NCBI GenBank assembly: GCA_965227455.1
Contig: OZ245752.1
Coordinates: 1,364,001 to 1,428,000, forward strand
From: JABDIP01 sp965227455
GTDB lineage: Bacteria > Pseudomonadota > Alphaproteobacteria > DSM-16000 > Inquilinaceae
Direction: 5' to 3'
DNA: 64,000 nucleotides
The position numbers were made by a program, and so were the translations under genes. The notes under the pieces are model-generated. The model ran no database searches. It saw nothing but the letters and a program-made list of their open reading frames with translations, and was not told the origin of the DNA. Each line of letters opens with the position of its first letter. The stretch's first letter is position 1. Shown one piece after another: positions 1 through 7,148 of this stretch.

Positions 1-2
1 CG

Positions 3-1007
3 ACCAGCGAAGCCCTGGAGGAAGCGGTGGCGGCGCTGGAAGGCGGCCATGACGCGGTGACCACGTCGTCGGGCCTCTCAGCCGTCGTGACGGCGTTGTC
101 GGCCTTCCTGTCGGCGGGCGACCATCTGCTGATGGTCGACACGGTCTACGGGCCCAGCCGGACCTATTGCGACAAGGTGCTGTCCCGCTTCGGGGTCGAG
201 GTCACCTATTACGATCCGCTGATCGGCGGCGAAATCGCCGGGCTGATCCGGGACAACACGCGGGTGATCTATCTGGAGAGCCCGGGCTCGCACACCTTCG
301 AGGTGCAGGACGTGCCGGCGATCACCGCCGTGGCCAAATCCCGCGGCATCACCACCATGATCGACAACACCTGGGGCACGGCGCTCTACCTCAAGCCCTT
401 CAATCTGGGCGTCGACATCTCGGTCCATGCCGGCACCAAATATGTCGTAGGCCATTCCGATGTGATGATGGGCCTCATCGTCTGCGCCACCGCCGAGGAT
501 TACATCAAGGTCAAGAGCCACGCCTATGAGACCGGCCAATGCGCCGGCCCGGACGACGTCTATCTGGCGCTGCGGGGCCTGCGGACCATGCCGGTACGCC
601 TGAAGCAGCATTTCAAGAACGGGTTGGAGGTCGCGCGCTGGCTGCAGGGCCGTCCGGAGGTGGCGCGGGTGCTGCACCCGGCCCTGGAGGACGATCCCGG
701 GCACGCCCTGTGGAAGCGCGACTTCACCGGCGCCTGCGGGCTGTTCGGCGTGGTCCTGGCGCCCTGCCCGCCCGAGGCCGTGGCCGCCATGCTGGACCAC
801 ATGGACCTGTTCCGCATGGGCTATAGCTGGGGCGGATATGAGAGCCTGGCGGTGCCGTCCGATCCGCGCGCCATCCGCACCGCAACCGAATGGACCGAGA
901 CCAATCCGATGATCCGACTGCATATCGGCCTGGAGGACCCGGCCGACCTGATCGACGATCTGTCCCGCGGCTTCGACCGGCTGCGGGCGGCGGCCGAGGC
1001 TGCGTGA
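3..1007 (+). CDS. metC: Cystathionine beta-lyase, 5' end cut by window edge
   Basis: A PLP-dependent enzyme of the Cys/Met metabolism family that cleaves cystathionine to homocysteine, pyruvate and ammonia in methionine synthesis. The frame is open from base 3, giving 334 visible residues of a usual ~395, so about 60 N-terminal residues lie outside. The internal GTG at base 27 is not the true start, because the reading TSEALEEAVAALEGG is family-like on both sides of it. The PLP lysine is in HAGTKYVVGHSD (codon 438-440), the form typical of beta-lyases rather than gamma-synthases. The TGA stop overlaps the hisI ATG by one base, so the two are probably co-translated. Confidence 0.93.
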   Translation, partial: TSEALEEAVAALEGGHDAVTTSSGLSAVVTALSAFLSAGDHLLMVDTVYGPSRTYCDKVLSRFGVEVTYYDPLIGGEIAGLIRDNTRVIYLESPGSHTFEVQDVPAITAVAKSRGITTMIDNTWGTALYLKPFNLGVDISVHAGTKYVVGHSDVMMGLIVCATAEDYIKVKSHAYETGQCAGPDDVYLALRGLRTMPVRLKQHFKNGLEVARWLQGRPEVARVLHPALEDDPGHALWKRDFTGACGLFGVVLAPCPPEAVAAMLDHMDLFRMGYSWGGYESLAVPSDPRAIRTATEWTETNPMIRLHIGLEDPADLIDDLSRGFDRLRAAAEAA

Positions 1008-1408
1008 TGGACGCCCTCTGGCAGGCCGTGCGGTTCGATAAGGACGGTCTGGTCCCGGCCATCGCCCAGCAGCACGACACCGGCGAGGTGCTGATGATGG
1101 CCTGGATGACCCGCGGGGCCATCGAGGAGACTTTGAAGACCGGGCAGGTCTGCTACTGGTCCCGCTCCCGCCAGGCTCTGTGGCGCAAAGGCGAGACATC
1201 GGGCCAGGTGCAGCGCCTGGTCGACCTCCGGGTCGATTGCGACGGCGATACACTGCTGGTCCTGGTCGACCAGACCGGTGTCGCCTGCCATACCGGCCGT
1301 CGCAGCTGCTTCTATCTCGCGGCCCGCGACGGGGCGCTGGAGACGATCGCCGATGTCCAGACCGACCCGGCAACCCTGTACGGAGAGGGTTCCGAACCGC
1401 CGGAGTAG
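1007..1408 (+). CDS. hisI: Phosphoribosyl-AMP cyclohydrolase
   Basis: Catalyses the third step of histidine biosynthesis, opening the purine ring of phosphoribosyl-AMP in the cytoplasm. The protein is 133 residues, normal for the stand-alone HisI of alphaproteobacteria without the HisE domain. Family signatures are YWSRSRQALWRKGETSG, the metal-binding VDCDGD, and the cysteine pair in ACHTGRRSCF. The start is the ATG at 1007, overlapping the metC stop by one base; an upstream in-frame extension to 890 lies inside metC and is not needed. No T-run terminator follows. Confidence 0.97.
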   Translation: MDALWQAVRFDKDGLVPAIAQQHDTGEVLMMAWMTRGAIEETLKTGQVCYWSRSRQALWRKGETSGQVQRLVDLRVDCDGDTLLVLVDQTGVACHTGRRSCFYLAARDGALETIADVQTDPATLYGEGSEPPE

Positions 1409-1437
1409 CTCAAAAGTCAATAAAATCAAATAATTAA

Positions 1438-1456
1438 TGTTAACGCCGCGTTAACA
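1438..1456 (+). promoter_or_regulatory. 19-bp palindrome with a CtrA-type TTAA-N7-TTAAC site
   Basis: TGTTAACGCCGCGTTAACA is a perfect inverted repeat with 9-base arms and one central base. It contains TTAA (1440-1443), seven bases, then TTAAC (1451-1455), which is the full consensus for the alphaproteobacterial cell-cycle regulator CtrA. It sits about 90 bases before the ATG at 1547 in a locally AT-rich stretch after hisI. CtrA binding is inferred from the consensus only; a different dimeric repressor is possible. Confidence 0.55.
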
Positions 1457-1546
1457 TCCGTTTAGTACTTTGTTCACCTTGGCTCGCGCATGCGCGAAAT
1501 ACTGCAGAATTGGCGAAGTGCTTTCGGCGTCGGCTGGACGTGTGCC

Positions 1547-1831
1547 ATGAAGCTTTTGGGTCTGATACTGCTGTTCTTCGGTGTGGGGCCGGCAATCGCC
1601 GAGTACCTGGGCCGTGACATCGTCGCCTTTGCCTGGATCGACAATTGGGGCCTCGAGGCGAGCCTGATCATCAAATCGGCGATGATCGCCTTTGGCGCCG
1701 CCCTGTTCCTGCCTGGAGAAAAGGCGCAGCCAAGGCGCCCACCCCCCTCCGCTCCAGGCTGGACCCCGTCCAGAAAGCATGTGCGATACCCCGATCCGGT
1801 GGCCGGCCTGTACAACCGCTCCGACCGCTGA
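1547..1831 (+). CDS. Mini membrane protein, copy 1 of a tandem pair
   Basis: A 94-residue protein I cannot assign to a named family. It has two hydrophobic segments (about residues 3-20 and 38-56) separated by the motif AWIDNWG, then a proline- and arginine-rich tail. The first 60 residues align with the gene at 2002 (MKLLGLILLFFGVG against MRKLGSLLLFFGVG, AFAWIDNWG against ILGWIDNWG), so the two arose by duplication. I chose the ATG at 1547 because it matches the paralogue's start and both have TGGA a few bases upstream; an in-frame ATG at 1490 would add 19 residues. The tails do not resemble each other. Function unknown; inner-membrane location inferred. Confidence 0.7.
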   Translation: MKLLGLILLFFGVGPAIAEYLGRDIVAFAWIDNWGLEASLIIKSAMIAFGAALFLPGEKAQPRRPPPSAPGWTPSRKHVRYPDPVAGLYNRSDR

Positions 1832-2001
1832 CGGCCGCGTCACGTCGCCGGTGCCGGGCCGCATTCCCAAAGGGAACCCGGGCAATCCAATCGGTTGCGT
1901 TTTACCTCCTTAACCTCGCCGAAACCAATACGTGCCTTGCTTACAGGCTCGGCGGATTTCGATTCGCCGCTGCCGCGCCTACGACATTGATTGGATGCGC
2001 C

Positions 2002-2379
2002 ATGAGAAAGCTTGGTTCCCTGCTGCTGTTCTTCGGTGTCGGCACGATCGTGCTGAACCTGATCGGCTATGAATTCGCGATCCTCGGCTGGATCGACAAT
2101 TGGGGCGAGACTGTCGGCTGGGGCATTCGCGCCGCAATGATCGTCGCCGGCGGCGCCCTGTTCGTCGTCGGGCAGCGGGCCGAGGCGGGCTCTGCCCCGC
2201 AGGCGGCCGAAACCCCGCGGCAGGAGCCGACCTTCGGCACCGCCGCTCAGGACCCGGGCGAACAGTCCTTCGGCACGGCCATTCCGGATCCGGGCGAGCA
2301 GACATTCGGCGCTGCCATTCCGGACCCGGCCGAACCGGCACCGGCCGGCAATCCGCCCCGCTCGTCGCAGGAGTCTTAG
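2002..2379 (+). CDS. Mini membrane protein, copy 2, with repeated C-terminal tail
   Basis: A 125-residue paralogue of the gene at 1547. Two hydrophobic segments flank the shared WIDNWG motif in the first 60 residues. The tail carries an approximate 12-residue repeat, with QSFGTAIPDPGE and QTFGAAIPDPAE as the clearest units and a third weaker unit before them. The tail is acidic and proline-rich and probably lies in periplasm or cytoplasm as a flexible extension. The start ATG at 2002 aligns with the start of copy 1. The 170 bases between the two genes show no second full TTAA-N7-TTAA site. Function unknown. Confidence 0.72.
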   Translation: MRKLGSLLLFFGVGTIVLNLIGYEFAILGWIDNWGETVGWGIRAAMIVAGGALFVVGQRAEAGSAPQAAETPRQEPTFGTAAQDPGEQSFGTAIPDPGEQTFGAAIPDPAEPAPAGNPPRSSQES

Positions 2380-2519
2380 GCCGCTCCCACCGTTCGGGAT
2401 CGGGCGTCGGCATTCGAGGATTGATCGGCCCCCGTCGCCCCTGAGGCCAGACGGACACACGACCGCCGCCCGCATCGCATTGATGGCGGCGCGCACGACG
2501 TGTATCAGAAGCCGCAATC

Positions 2520-3362
2520 ATGAGACGCGGCGCCCACAATTTCGACCGGCGGCCAGGACCGGGTCCGGCACAGGGGCGCCGTGCCTTTCTGCGCATGGCC
2601 GGCACTGCGGTGACTGCCGCCCTCATCGCCGGCCCTGTCCTAGCGGCGCGATCCGGTGACGGCCCGCTGGTCTTCGCCGCCGCCAGCCTGACCGATGCGC
2701 TGACCGAGATCGCGCAGGCTTTCACGGCGCAGACCGGCATCCGGGCGCAATTCTCCTTCGCCGCCTCCTCCACCCTGGCCCGCCAGATCGAATACGGCGC
2801 ACCGGCCTCGGTATTCATCTCCGCCAACCGGCTATGGATGGATCGCCTGGAAGAGGCCGGCATGGTCGTGGCGGCGAGCCGGTCCGACATCGCCGGCAAC
2901 AGGCTGGCGGTGATCGCGCCGGCCGGCGCGGCCGTCCCGGCGGATTTCACGCCGTCGACGGACCTCGAAACGCTCCTGGGCGATGGCCGCCTGGCGGTCG
3001 CCGATCCGGACCACGTACCGGCCGGCATCTATGCCCGATCCGCGCTGCAATCGCTCGGCCTCTGGCAGGAATTGCAGCCCCGCCTGGCGCGATCCGGCGA
3101 TGTCCGCGGAGCGCTGGCCCTGGTGGCGCGTGGCGAGACGCCGTTGGGAATCGTCTATGCCAGCGATGCCGAGGTCACCGACCGGGTGCGCGTGGTTGCC
3201 CTGCTGCCCACCGACAGCCACCCGCCGATCGCCTATCCGGCGGCCCTCACGACCACCGCCGGCGACGACGCCCGCGCCTTCCTGCCTTTCCTGCACAGCC
3301 CGGCCGCCCAGGCGATCTTCCGCACCCGGGGATTCAGCGCCCCGCAAGGGGGCGGTCTTTGA
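2520..3362 (+). CDS. modA: Molybdate ABC transporter, periplasmic binding protein
   Basis: Captures molybdate in the periplasm for ModBC. The N terminus holds a twin-arginine-like signal (RRAFLRMAG followed by a hydrophobic stretch ending LAA), which suggests Tat export. The mature part begins PLVFAAASLTDALTEIA, the usual ModA start with oxyanion-binding Ser residues, and includes FSFAASSTLARQIE. Total 280 residues, slightly long because of the N-region. The TGA stop overlaps the modB TTG start. I see no ModE-type palindrome upstream; a GC hairpin at 2464-2491 has no obvious role. Confidence 0.93.
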   Translation: MRRGAHNFDRRPGPGPAQGRRAFLRMAGTAVTAALIAGPVLAARSGDGPLVFAAASLTDALTEIAQAFTAQTGIRAQFSFAASSTLARQIEYGAPASVFISANRLWMDRLEEAGMVVAASRSDIAGNRLAVIAPAGAAVPADFTPSTDLETLLGDGRLAVADPDHVPAGIYARSALQSLGLWQELQPRLARSGDVRGALALVARGETPLGIVYASDAEVTDRVRVVALLPTDSHPPIAYPAALTTTAGDDARAFLPFLHSPAAQAIFRTRGFSAPQGGGL

Positions 3363-4045
3363 TCGAGCCCCTGGAGGCGGAAGCGCTGGCGCTGAGCCTG
3401 AAGGTCGCCGGCTGGAGCGTGCTGTGCAGCCTGCCCCTCGGAGTCCTGGTCGCCTATCTGCTGGCCCGCCGGCAGTTCTGGGGCAAGACCCTGATCGACG
3501 GTCTGGTGCATCTGCCCATGGTGGTGCCGCCGGTGGTGGTCGGCTATCTGCTGCTAATCCTGTTCGGCCGGCAGGGCCCGGTGGGCGCCTGGCTGCATGA
3601 CTGGTTCGGCATCACCGTGATCTTCACCTGGAAGGGCGCGGCGATGGCCGCGGCGGTGATGGCCTTCCCGCTGATGGTGCGCGCCATCCGGCTGTCGCTG
3701 GAGGCGGTCGACATGCGGCTGGAGGCCGCGGCACGGACCCTCGGGGCCGGACGGGTGCGGGTGTTCGTCACCGTCACCCTACCGCTGATCGCCCCGGGCA
3801 TATTGACCGGCGCGGTCCTGGCCTTCGCCCGCAGCCTGGGCGAGTTCGGCGCCACCATCACCTTTGTTTCCAACATCCCGGGCGAGACCCGCACCCTGCC
3901 CATCGCGCTCTATACCGCGACCCAGATTCCCGGCGGCGAGGACGCCGCCTTCCGCTTGGCCGTTATTTCCGTGCTGCTGGCGCTGGCGGCGCTGGTCGCC
4001 TCGGAGGTGCTGGCCCGGCAGATCCGCAGGCGGATCGGCCCGTGA
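3359..4045 (+). CDS. modB: Molybdate ABC transporter, permease
   Basis: Inner-membrane permease of the molybdate importer, 228 residues with about five membrane segments. The EAA-type loop is the stretch around LEAAARTLGAGRVRVFVTV, and the segment GEFGATITFVSNIPGETRT is characteristic of ModB. The start is TTG at 3359, overlapping the modA stop by four bases (TTGA) and preceded by a purine-rich AAGGGGG; no ATG or GTG lies nearby in frame. The stop overlaps the modC GTG by four bases, so the three subunits are translationally coupled. Confidence 0.93.
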   Translation: MIEPLEAEALALSLKVAGWSVLCSLPLGVLVAYLLARRQFWGKTLIDGLVHLPMVVPPVVVGYLLLILFGRQGPVGAWLHDWFGITVIFTWKGAAMAAAVMAFPLMVRAIRLSLEAVDMRLEAAARTLGAGRVRVFVTVTLPLIAPGILTGAVLAFARSLGEFGATITFVSNIPGETRTLPIALYTATQIPGGEDAAFRLAVISVLLALAALVASEVLARQIRRRIGP

Positions 4046-5184
4046 GCACGCTGGAAGTCGATATCCGGGCAAAGTTCGGCGATTTCGCGCTGGACGCCCG
4101 ACTGGTCGCGCCCACATCCGGCATCGTCACCGTGTTCGGCCGCTCCGGCGCCGGCAAGACTTCCCTAGTCAACATCCTGGCGGGGCTGGCCCGGCCGACG
4201 GAGGGAGTCGTGCGCCTGAACGGCGAGACCCTGTGCGATACGGAGGCCGGTCTCTTCGTCCCGCCGGAGCACCGCCGCTTCGGCTACGTGTTCCAGGAAG
4301 GCCGGCTGTTCCCGCATATGACCGTGCGCGGCAACCTGCTCTACGGCGCCAGGGGGCAGCCGCCGGCCGACCGCCAGCGGGGCCTGGACCATGCGGTGGC
4401 CCTGCTGTCCCTGGAGGGCCTGTTGAAACGCCGCCCGAGCGACCTGTCCGGCGGCGAGAAACAGCGGGTAGCGATCGGCCGCGCCCTTCTGACCCAGCCC
4501 CGCATGCTGTTGATGGACGAGCCGCTGGCGGCGCTTGACCCGGGCCTGAAGGGCGACATCCTGCCCTATATTGAGCGCCTCCGGGACGCCGAGGGCATTC
4601 CCATCGTCTATGTCACCCACACCATTGAGGAGATCGTGCGGCTGGCCGACACGCTGGTGCTGATGTCCGACGGCAAGGTCGCCGCCGTCGGGCCGGTGGA
4701 CGAGCTGATGAACCGCCTGGATTTGCGGCCGCTGACCGGCCGCTACGAGGCGGGGGCGGTGCTGACGGCAACGGTCTCCGAGCACGACCGGACGCACCGG
4801 CTGACCGGCCTCGCCTTTCCCGGCGGAACGCTGCTGGTGCCGGCGCTGGAGGCGGCCGTCGGGACCCAGATCCGGCTGCGCATCCGCGCCCGCGACGTGT
4901 CCCTGGCCCTGGAGCCGCCGAAGGACATCAGCATCCTCAACGTGTTCGCCGGCGAGGTGCGGGAGATCGGGCCGGTGACCGACGCCCTGGTCGACGTGCT
5001 GGTCGATGCGGGCACGCCGATCTGGTCGCGCATCACCGCGCGATCCGTGGCCCAGCTGGGCCTGAAGCCGGGCCGCCGGGTCCACGCCCTGGTCAAGGCG
5101 GTGGCCATCGACCGGCACAGCTTCGGCGGCGTCCGCGACCGGCCGCTGCGTGGCGAAACCACTCCTGATTCCGAACAGGCATGA
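4042..5184 (+). CDS. modC: Molybdate ABC transporter, ATPase with TOBE domain
   Basis: ATPase that drives molybdate import, 380 residues. Walker A is GRSGAGKT (about residues 33-40), the signature motif is LSGGEKQR, and Walker B is LLMDEPLAALD with the H-loop in VTHTIEE. The C-terminal third (about 290-365) is a TOBE oxyanion-binding domain, which can allow regulation by cytoplasmic molybdate. The start is GTG at 4042, sharing GTGA with the modB stop. The importer would supply the cofactor metal for molybdenum enzymes such as the coxSLM products at 59-62.7 kb; that link is inference. Confidence 0.95.
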   Translation: MSTLEVDIRAKFGDFALDARLVAPTSGIVTVFGRSGAGKTSLVNILAGLARPTEGVVRLNGETLCDTEAGLFVPPEHRRFGYVFQEGRLFPHMTVRGNLLYGARGQPPADRQRGLDHAVALLSLEGLLKRRPSDLSGGEKQRVAIGRALLTQPRMLLMDEPLAALDPGLKGDILPYIERLRDAEGIPIVYVTHTIEEIVRLADTLVLMSDGKVAAVGPVDELMNRLDLRPLTGRYEAGAVLTATVSEHDRTHRLTGLAFPGGTLLVPALEAAVGTQIRLRIRARDVSLALEPPKDISILNVFAGEVREIGPVTDALVDVLVDAGTPIWSRITARSVAQLGLKPGRRVHALVKAVAIDRHSFGGVRDRPLRGETTPDSEQA

Positions 5185-5258
5185 GGGCCGGCGCAGGACC
5201 GCGGGATCAACTTCAAGGCCTTGCCACCCGTATTCCGATGCCTTGACCGCCGCCGGAA

Positions 5259-6269
5259 TTGATTGTCTACAGCGGACCGACCGCACTATCCATCGCAGCG
5301 GGACCGACGGCCATTTCCGAGAGCTGTACCCTCGACTGGACCTCACCGAGCATCGCCGATTGGGAGGATCGCCTGTCCCGCATCCGACGGCTGCCGGTGC
5401 TGCAATCCCTGCCCTATGCCCGAGCCCTACGCTCGGCGAAGCAGCAGAGCGCCCGATGGGGGTTGATCCGCATCGATGGCGCCGAGGCCGGCCTGCTGCA
5501 GATCCAGGAAGTCGGGCTGGCCGATCGGGCAGTGCATCTGCTGAGCCTCGATCGTGGACCGGTCTGGTTCGACGGTTTCGGCAGCCTGGGTCATTGGCGC
5601 CTCTTCCTGAAGGCGTTCGACATGGAGTTCCCGCGCCGGATCGGACGGCGACGCCGGCTGATGCCCGAGCTTGTCGACACGCCGACCGTGCGCGATCTGA
5701 TGACGGAGCTCGGCTTTCGCCGGCAGCCGGGTATTCCCGGTTACCAGACCATGTGGCTCGACATTACGCCCGAGACCGACCGCCTTCGCGCGGGCCTGAA
5801 GCAGAAATGGCGCAATACGCTGAACAAGTCGGAGCGCCAAGGCCTCAAGATTGAATTCGATGAGACAGGGCAGCGGCTCGGCTGGCTGGTGGCCCGGTAC
5901 AACGCCGACAAGACGGCGCGCAACTTCCCCGGCCCCAAGCCGACGTTCCTGCTCACGCTTGGCAGATGCTTCGGCGTCGACCGCAATTTGCTGATCCTGA
6001 GCGCCGCCATCGACGGCGCTGCTGTGGCGGCCGTCCTATTGCTGCTGCACGGCACCTCCGCGACCTATCAGACCGGCTGGAGCGATGCCACCGGCCGCAA
6101 GCTCGGCGCTCCGACGCTGCTGCTGTGGAGAGCGGTCGAGGAACTCAAGGCACGCGGCTACCGCGACTTCGACCTGGGCGGCATCAACGACCGCGACGCG
6201 GCCGGCGTGAAGGCGTTCAAGGCCGGCCTCGGCGGCGAGGAGGTCCGTCTCGTCGGCCAGTATCGCTGA
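5259..6269 (+). CDS. FemAB/GNAT-type acyltransferase-like protein
   Basis: A 336-residue protein resembling the GNAT-related FemAB/BioF2 group, whose members transfer amino-acyl or acyl groups to cell-wall or lipid acceptors. Visible features are two half-domains, the basic stretch LKQKWRNTLNKSERQG (about residues 185-200), and the C-terminal core LHGTSATYQTGWSD followed by FDLGGINDRD, typical of the second GNAT half. The start is uncertain: TTG at 5259 gives this length, and no ATG occurs in the first 120 residues. The substrate cannot be told. It is followed directly by tRNA-Arg on the other strand. Confidence 0.68.
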   Translation: MIVYSGPTALSIAAGPTAISESCTLDWTSPSIADWEDRLSRIRRLPVLQSLPYARALRSAKQQSARWGLIRIDGAEAGLLQIQEVGLADRAVHLLSLDRGPVWFDGFGSLGHWRLFLKAFDMEFPRRIGRRRRLMPELVDTPTVRDLMTELGFRRQPGIPGYQTMWLDITPETDRLRAGLKQKWRNTLNKSERQGLKIEFDETGQRLGWLVARYNADKTARNFPGPKPTFLLTLGRCFGVDRNLLILSAAIDGAAVAAVLLLLHGTSATYQTGWSDATGRKLGAPTLLLWRAVEELKARGYRDFDLGGINDRDAAGVKAFKAGLGGEEVRLVGQYR

Positions 6270-6283
6270 TGGCGGATGGAAAA

Positions 6284-6360
6284 TGGCGCGCCCGGCAGGA
6301 TTTGAACCTGCGACCCCAAGCTTAGAAGGCTCGTGCTCTATCCAACTGAGCTACGGGCGC
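6284..6360 (-). tRNA. tRNA-Arg (anticodon TCT)
   Basis: A full cloverleaf on the minus strand. The acceptor stem is GCGCCCG with CGGGCGC, the anticodon stem CGAGC/GCTTG encloses CTTCTAA with anticodon TCT, and the T arm is GCAGG-TTCGAAT-CCTGC. The terminal CCA is encoded (6284-6286 as TGG on the plus strand). It reads AGA arginine codons, which are rare in this GC-rich sequence. Confidence 0.96.
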
Positions 6361-6371
6361 GGATGCGGGAT

Positions 6372-6401
6372 GTTTTACGCGCAGAGGCGGTCGGTTGTCA
6401 C
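6372..6401 (-). promoter_or_regulatory. Possible promoter of tRNA-Arg
   Basis: On the minus strand, GTGACA (6396-6401) and TAAAAC (6372-6377) are separated by 18 bases, ending 11 bases before the tRNA 5' end. The -35 element overlaps the stop codon of the NDUFS4-like gene. The match to sigma-70 consensus is moderate. Confidence 0.4.
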
Positions 6402-6703
6402 GCCGGGCGCGGCTTGAAGTTGTCGGCGTAGTTGCGCGGCACGACCCGACGCTCATGGGGCGGCTCCACCGTATAGGACAGGCCCTTGCGCTCGGCATAG
6501 GCGACCGCGTCCTCCTGGCTGGCAAATCTGAGCCGCACCTGGTTGAGGGTGTCGCCGGAGCTGGTCCAGCCCATCAGCGGCTCGGGACGCCGGGGCGTCG
6601 CCAGGTCGAATTCCAGGACCCATTGCTGGGTCTTGCCGCGGCCGGACTGCATGACCGTCTTCGCCGGCCGGTAGATACGCGCCTGCATGGGTTCCAGCAC
6701 CAC
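6398..6703 (-). CDS. NDUFS4-like complex I accessory protein
   Basis: A 101-residue protein of the ETC complex I conserved-region family, the bacterial relative of the mitochondrial 18-kDa NDUFS4 subunit of NADH:ubiquinone oxidoreductase. Recognisable parts are ARIYRPAKTVMQSGRGKTQQ near the N terminus, EPLMGWTSSGDTLNQV in the middle, and the closing PRNYADNF. The family is found in alphaproteobacteria, where it attaches to the peripheral arm of complex I. It stands between two tRNA genes on the same strand, away from the nuo operon. Confidence 0.88.
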   Translation of the reverse strand: MVLEPMQARIYRPAKTVMQSGRGKTQQWVLEFDLATPRRPEPLMGWTSSGDTLNQVRLRFASQEDAVAYAERKGLSYTVEPPHERRVVPRNYADNFKPRPA

Positions 6704-6741
6704 TCCTCAATGGGACCGAATTTTGGGACGGACCCGAATTC

Positions 6742-6818
6742 TGGTCGGGGCGGAGAGATTTGAACTCCCGACATCCTGCTCCCAAAGCAGGCGCGCTACC
6801 AGGCTGCGCTACGCCCCG
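6742..6818 (-). tRNA. tRNA-Pro (anticodon TGG)
   Basis: A cloverleaf on the minus strand with acceptor CGGGGCG/CGCCCCG, anticodon stem CCTGC/GCAGG and loop TTTGGGA (anticodon TGG), and T arm CGGGA-GTTCAAA-TCTCG-like. The CCA end is encoded at 6742-6744. It reads CCA and, by wobble, other proline codons. Confidence 0.96.
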
Positions 6819-6826
6819 TGGCGCGG

Positions 6827-6855
6827 AAAATAGGAGCGTTCTCGTCGGGATTCAA
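6827..6855 (-). promoter_or_regulatory. Sigma-70-type promoter of tRNA-Pro
   Basis: On the minus strand TTGAAT (6850-6855) and TATTTT (6827-6832) are separated by exactly 17 bases, and the -10 element ends eight bases before the mature tRNA. This is a good housekeeping-promoter match in the right place. Confidence 0.65.
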
Positions 6856-7148
6856 GCGCGCGCTTGGAGCGGAGCCGCACCGCCGGGCATGAGACAACAA
6901 GACAAATTTCGTAGATAAGTTGGAATTTTTTAATAAATAAACAGCAGAATTATAGATGTATCCAAGGTTAACGAGAGATAAATTCCGTTTTACTGTTTGG
7001 TTACTTTCGACTACACTCGGGGTTGTTTTTCACCTTCGGCAAGAGGTGAAAATACAAGAAAACTACGCGTACCGGTCGATGGCGGGGCCGGATGGCGGGC
7101 CGAGGCAGCAAATGCCCGGTCGCACATGGACACATACTGGGGGTCGCC
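6856..7148. other. AT-rich intergenic stretch upstream of the glycosyltransferase
   Basis: No gene is supported here. From about 6893 to 7080 the composition falls far below the GC level of the surroundings, with runs such as GGAATTTTTTAATAAATAAAC. It probably carries the promoter and regulatory sites of the glycosyltransferase gene. A TTAA-N7-TAAA stretch near 6968 only weakly recalls a CtrA site. Open frames crossing it in other phases have no protein-like character. Confidence 0.5.

Noticed and set aside
2464..2491. Hairpin upstream of modA as a molybdenum-cofactor riboswitch
   Set aside because: Only a 7-base GC stem with a 14-base loop; the multi-stem Moco motif is not present.
2834..3358. 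N-terminal extension of modB over modA
   Set aside because: The extension is arginine-rich shadow sequence; the TTG at 3359 gives a normal ModB length and coupling to modA.
6742..7090. tRNA-Pro as an integration site for a mobile element
   Set aside because: No integrase and no repeat of the tRNA 3' end is seen; the AT-rich stretch lies on the 5' side of the tRNA.
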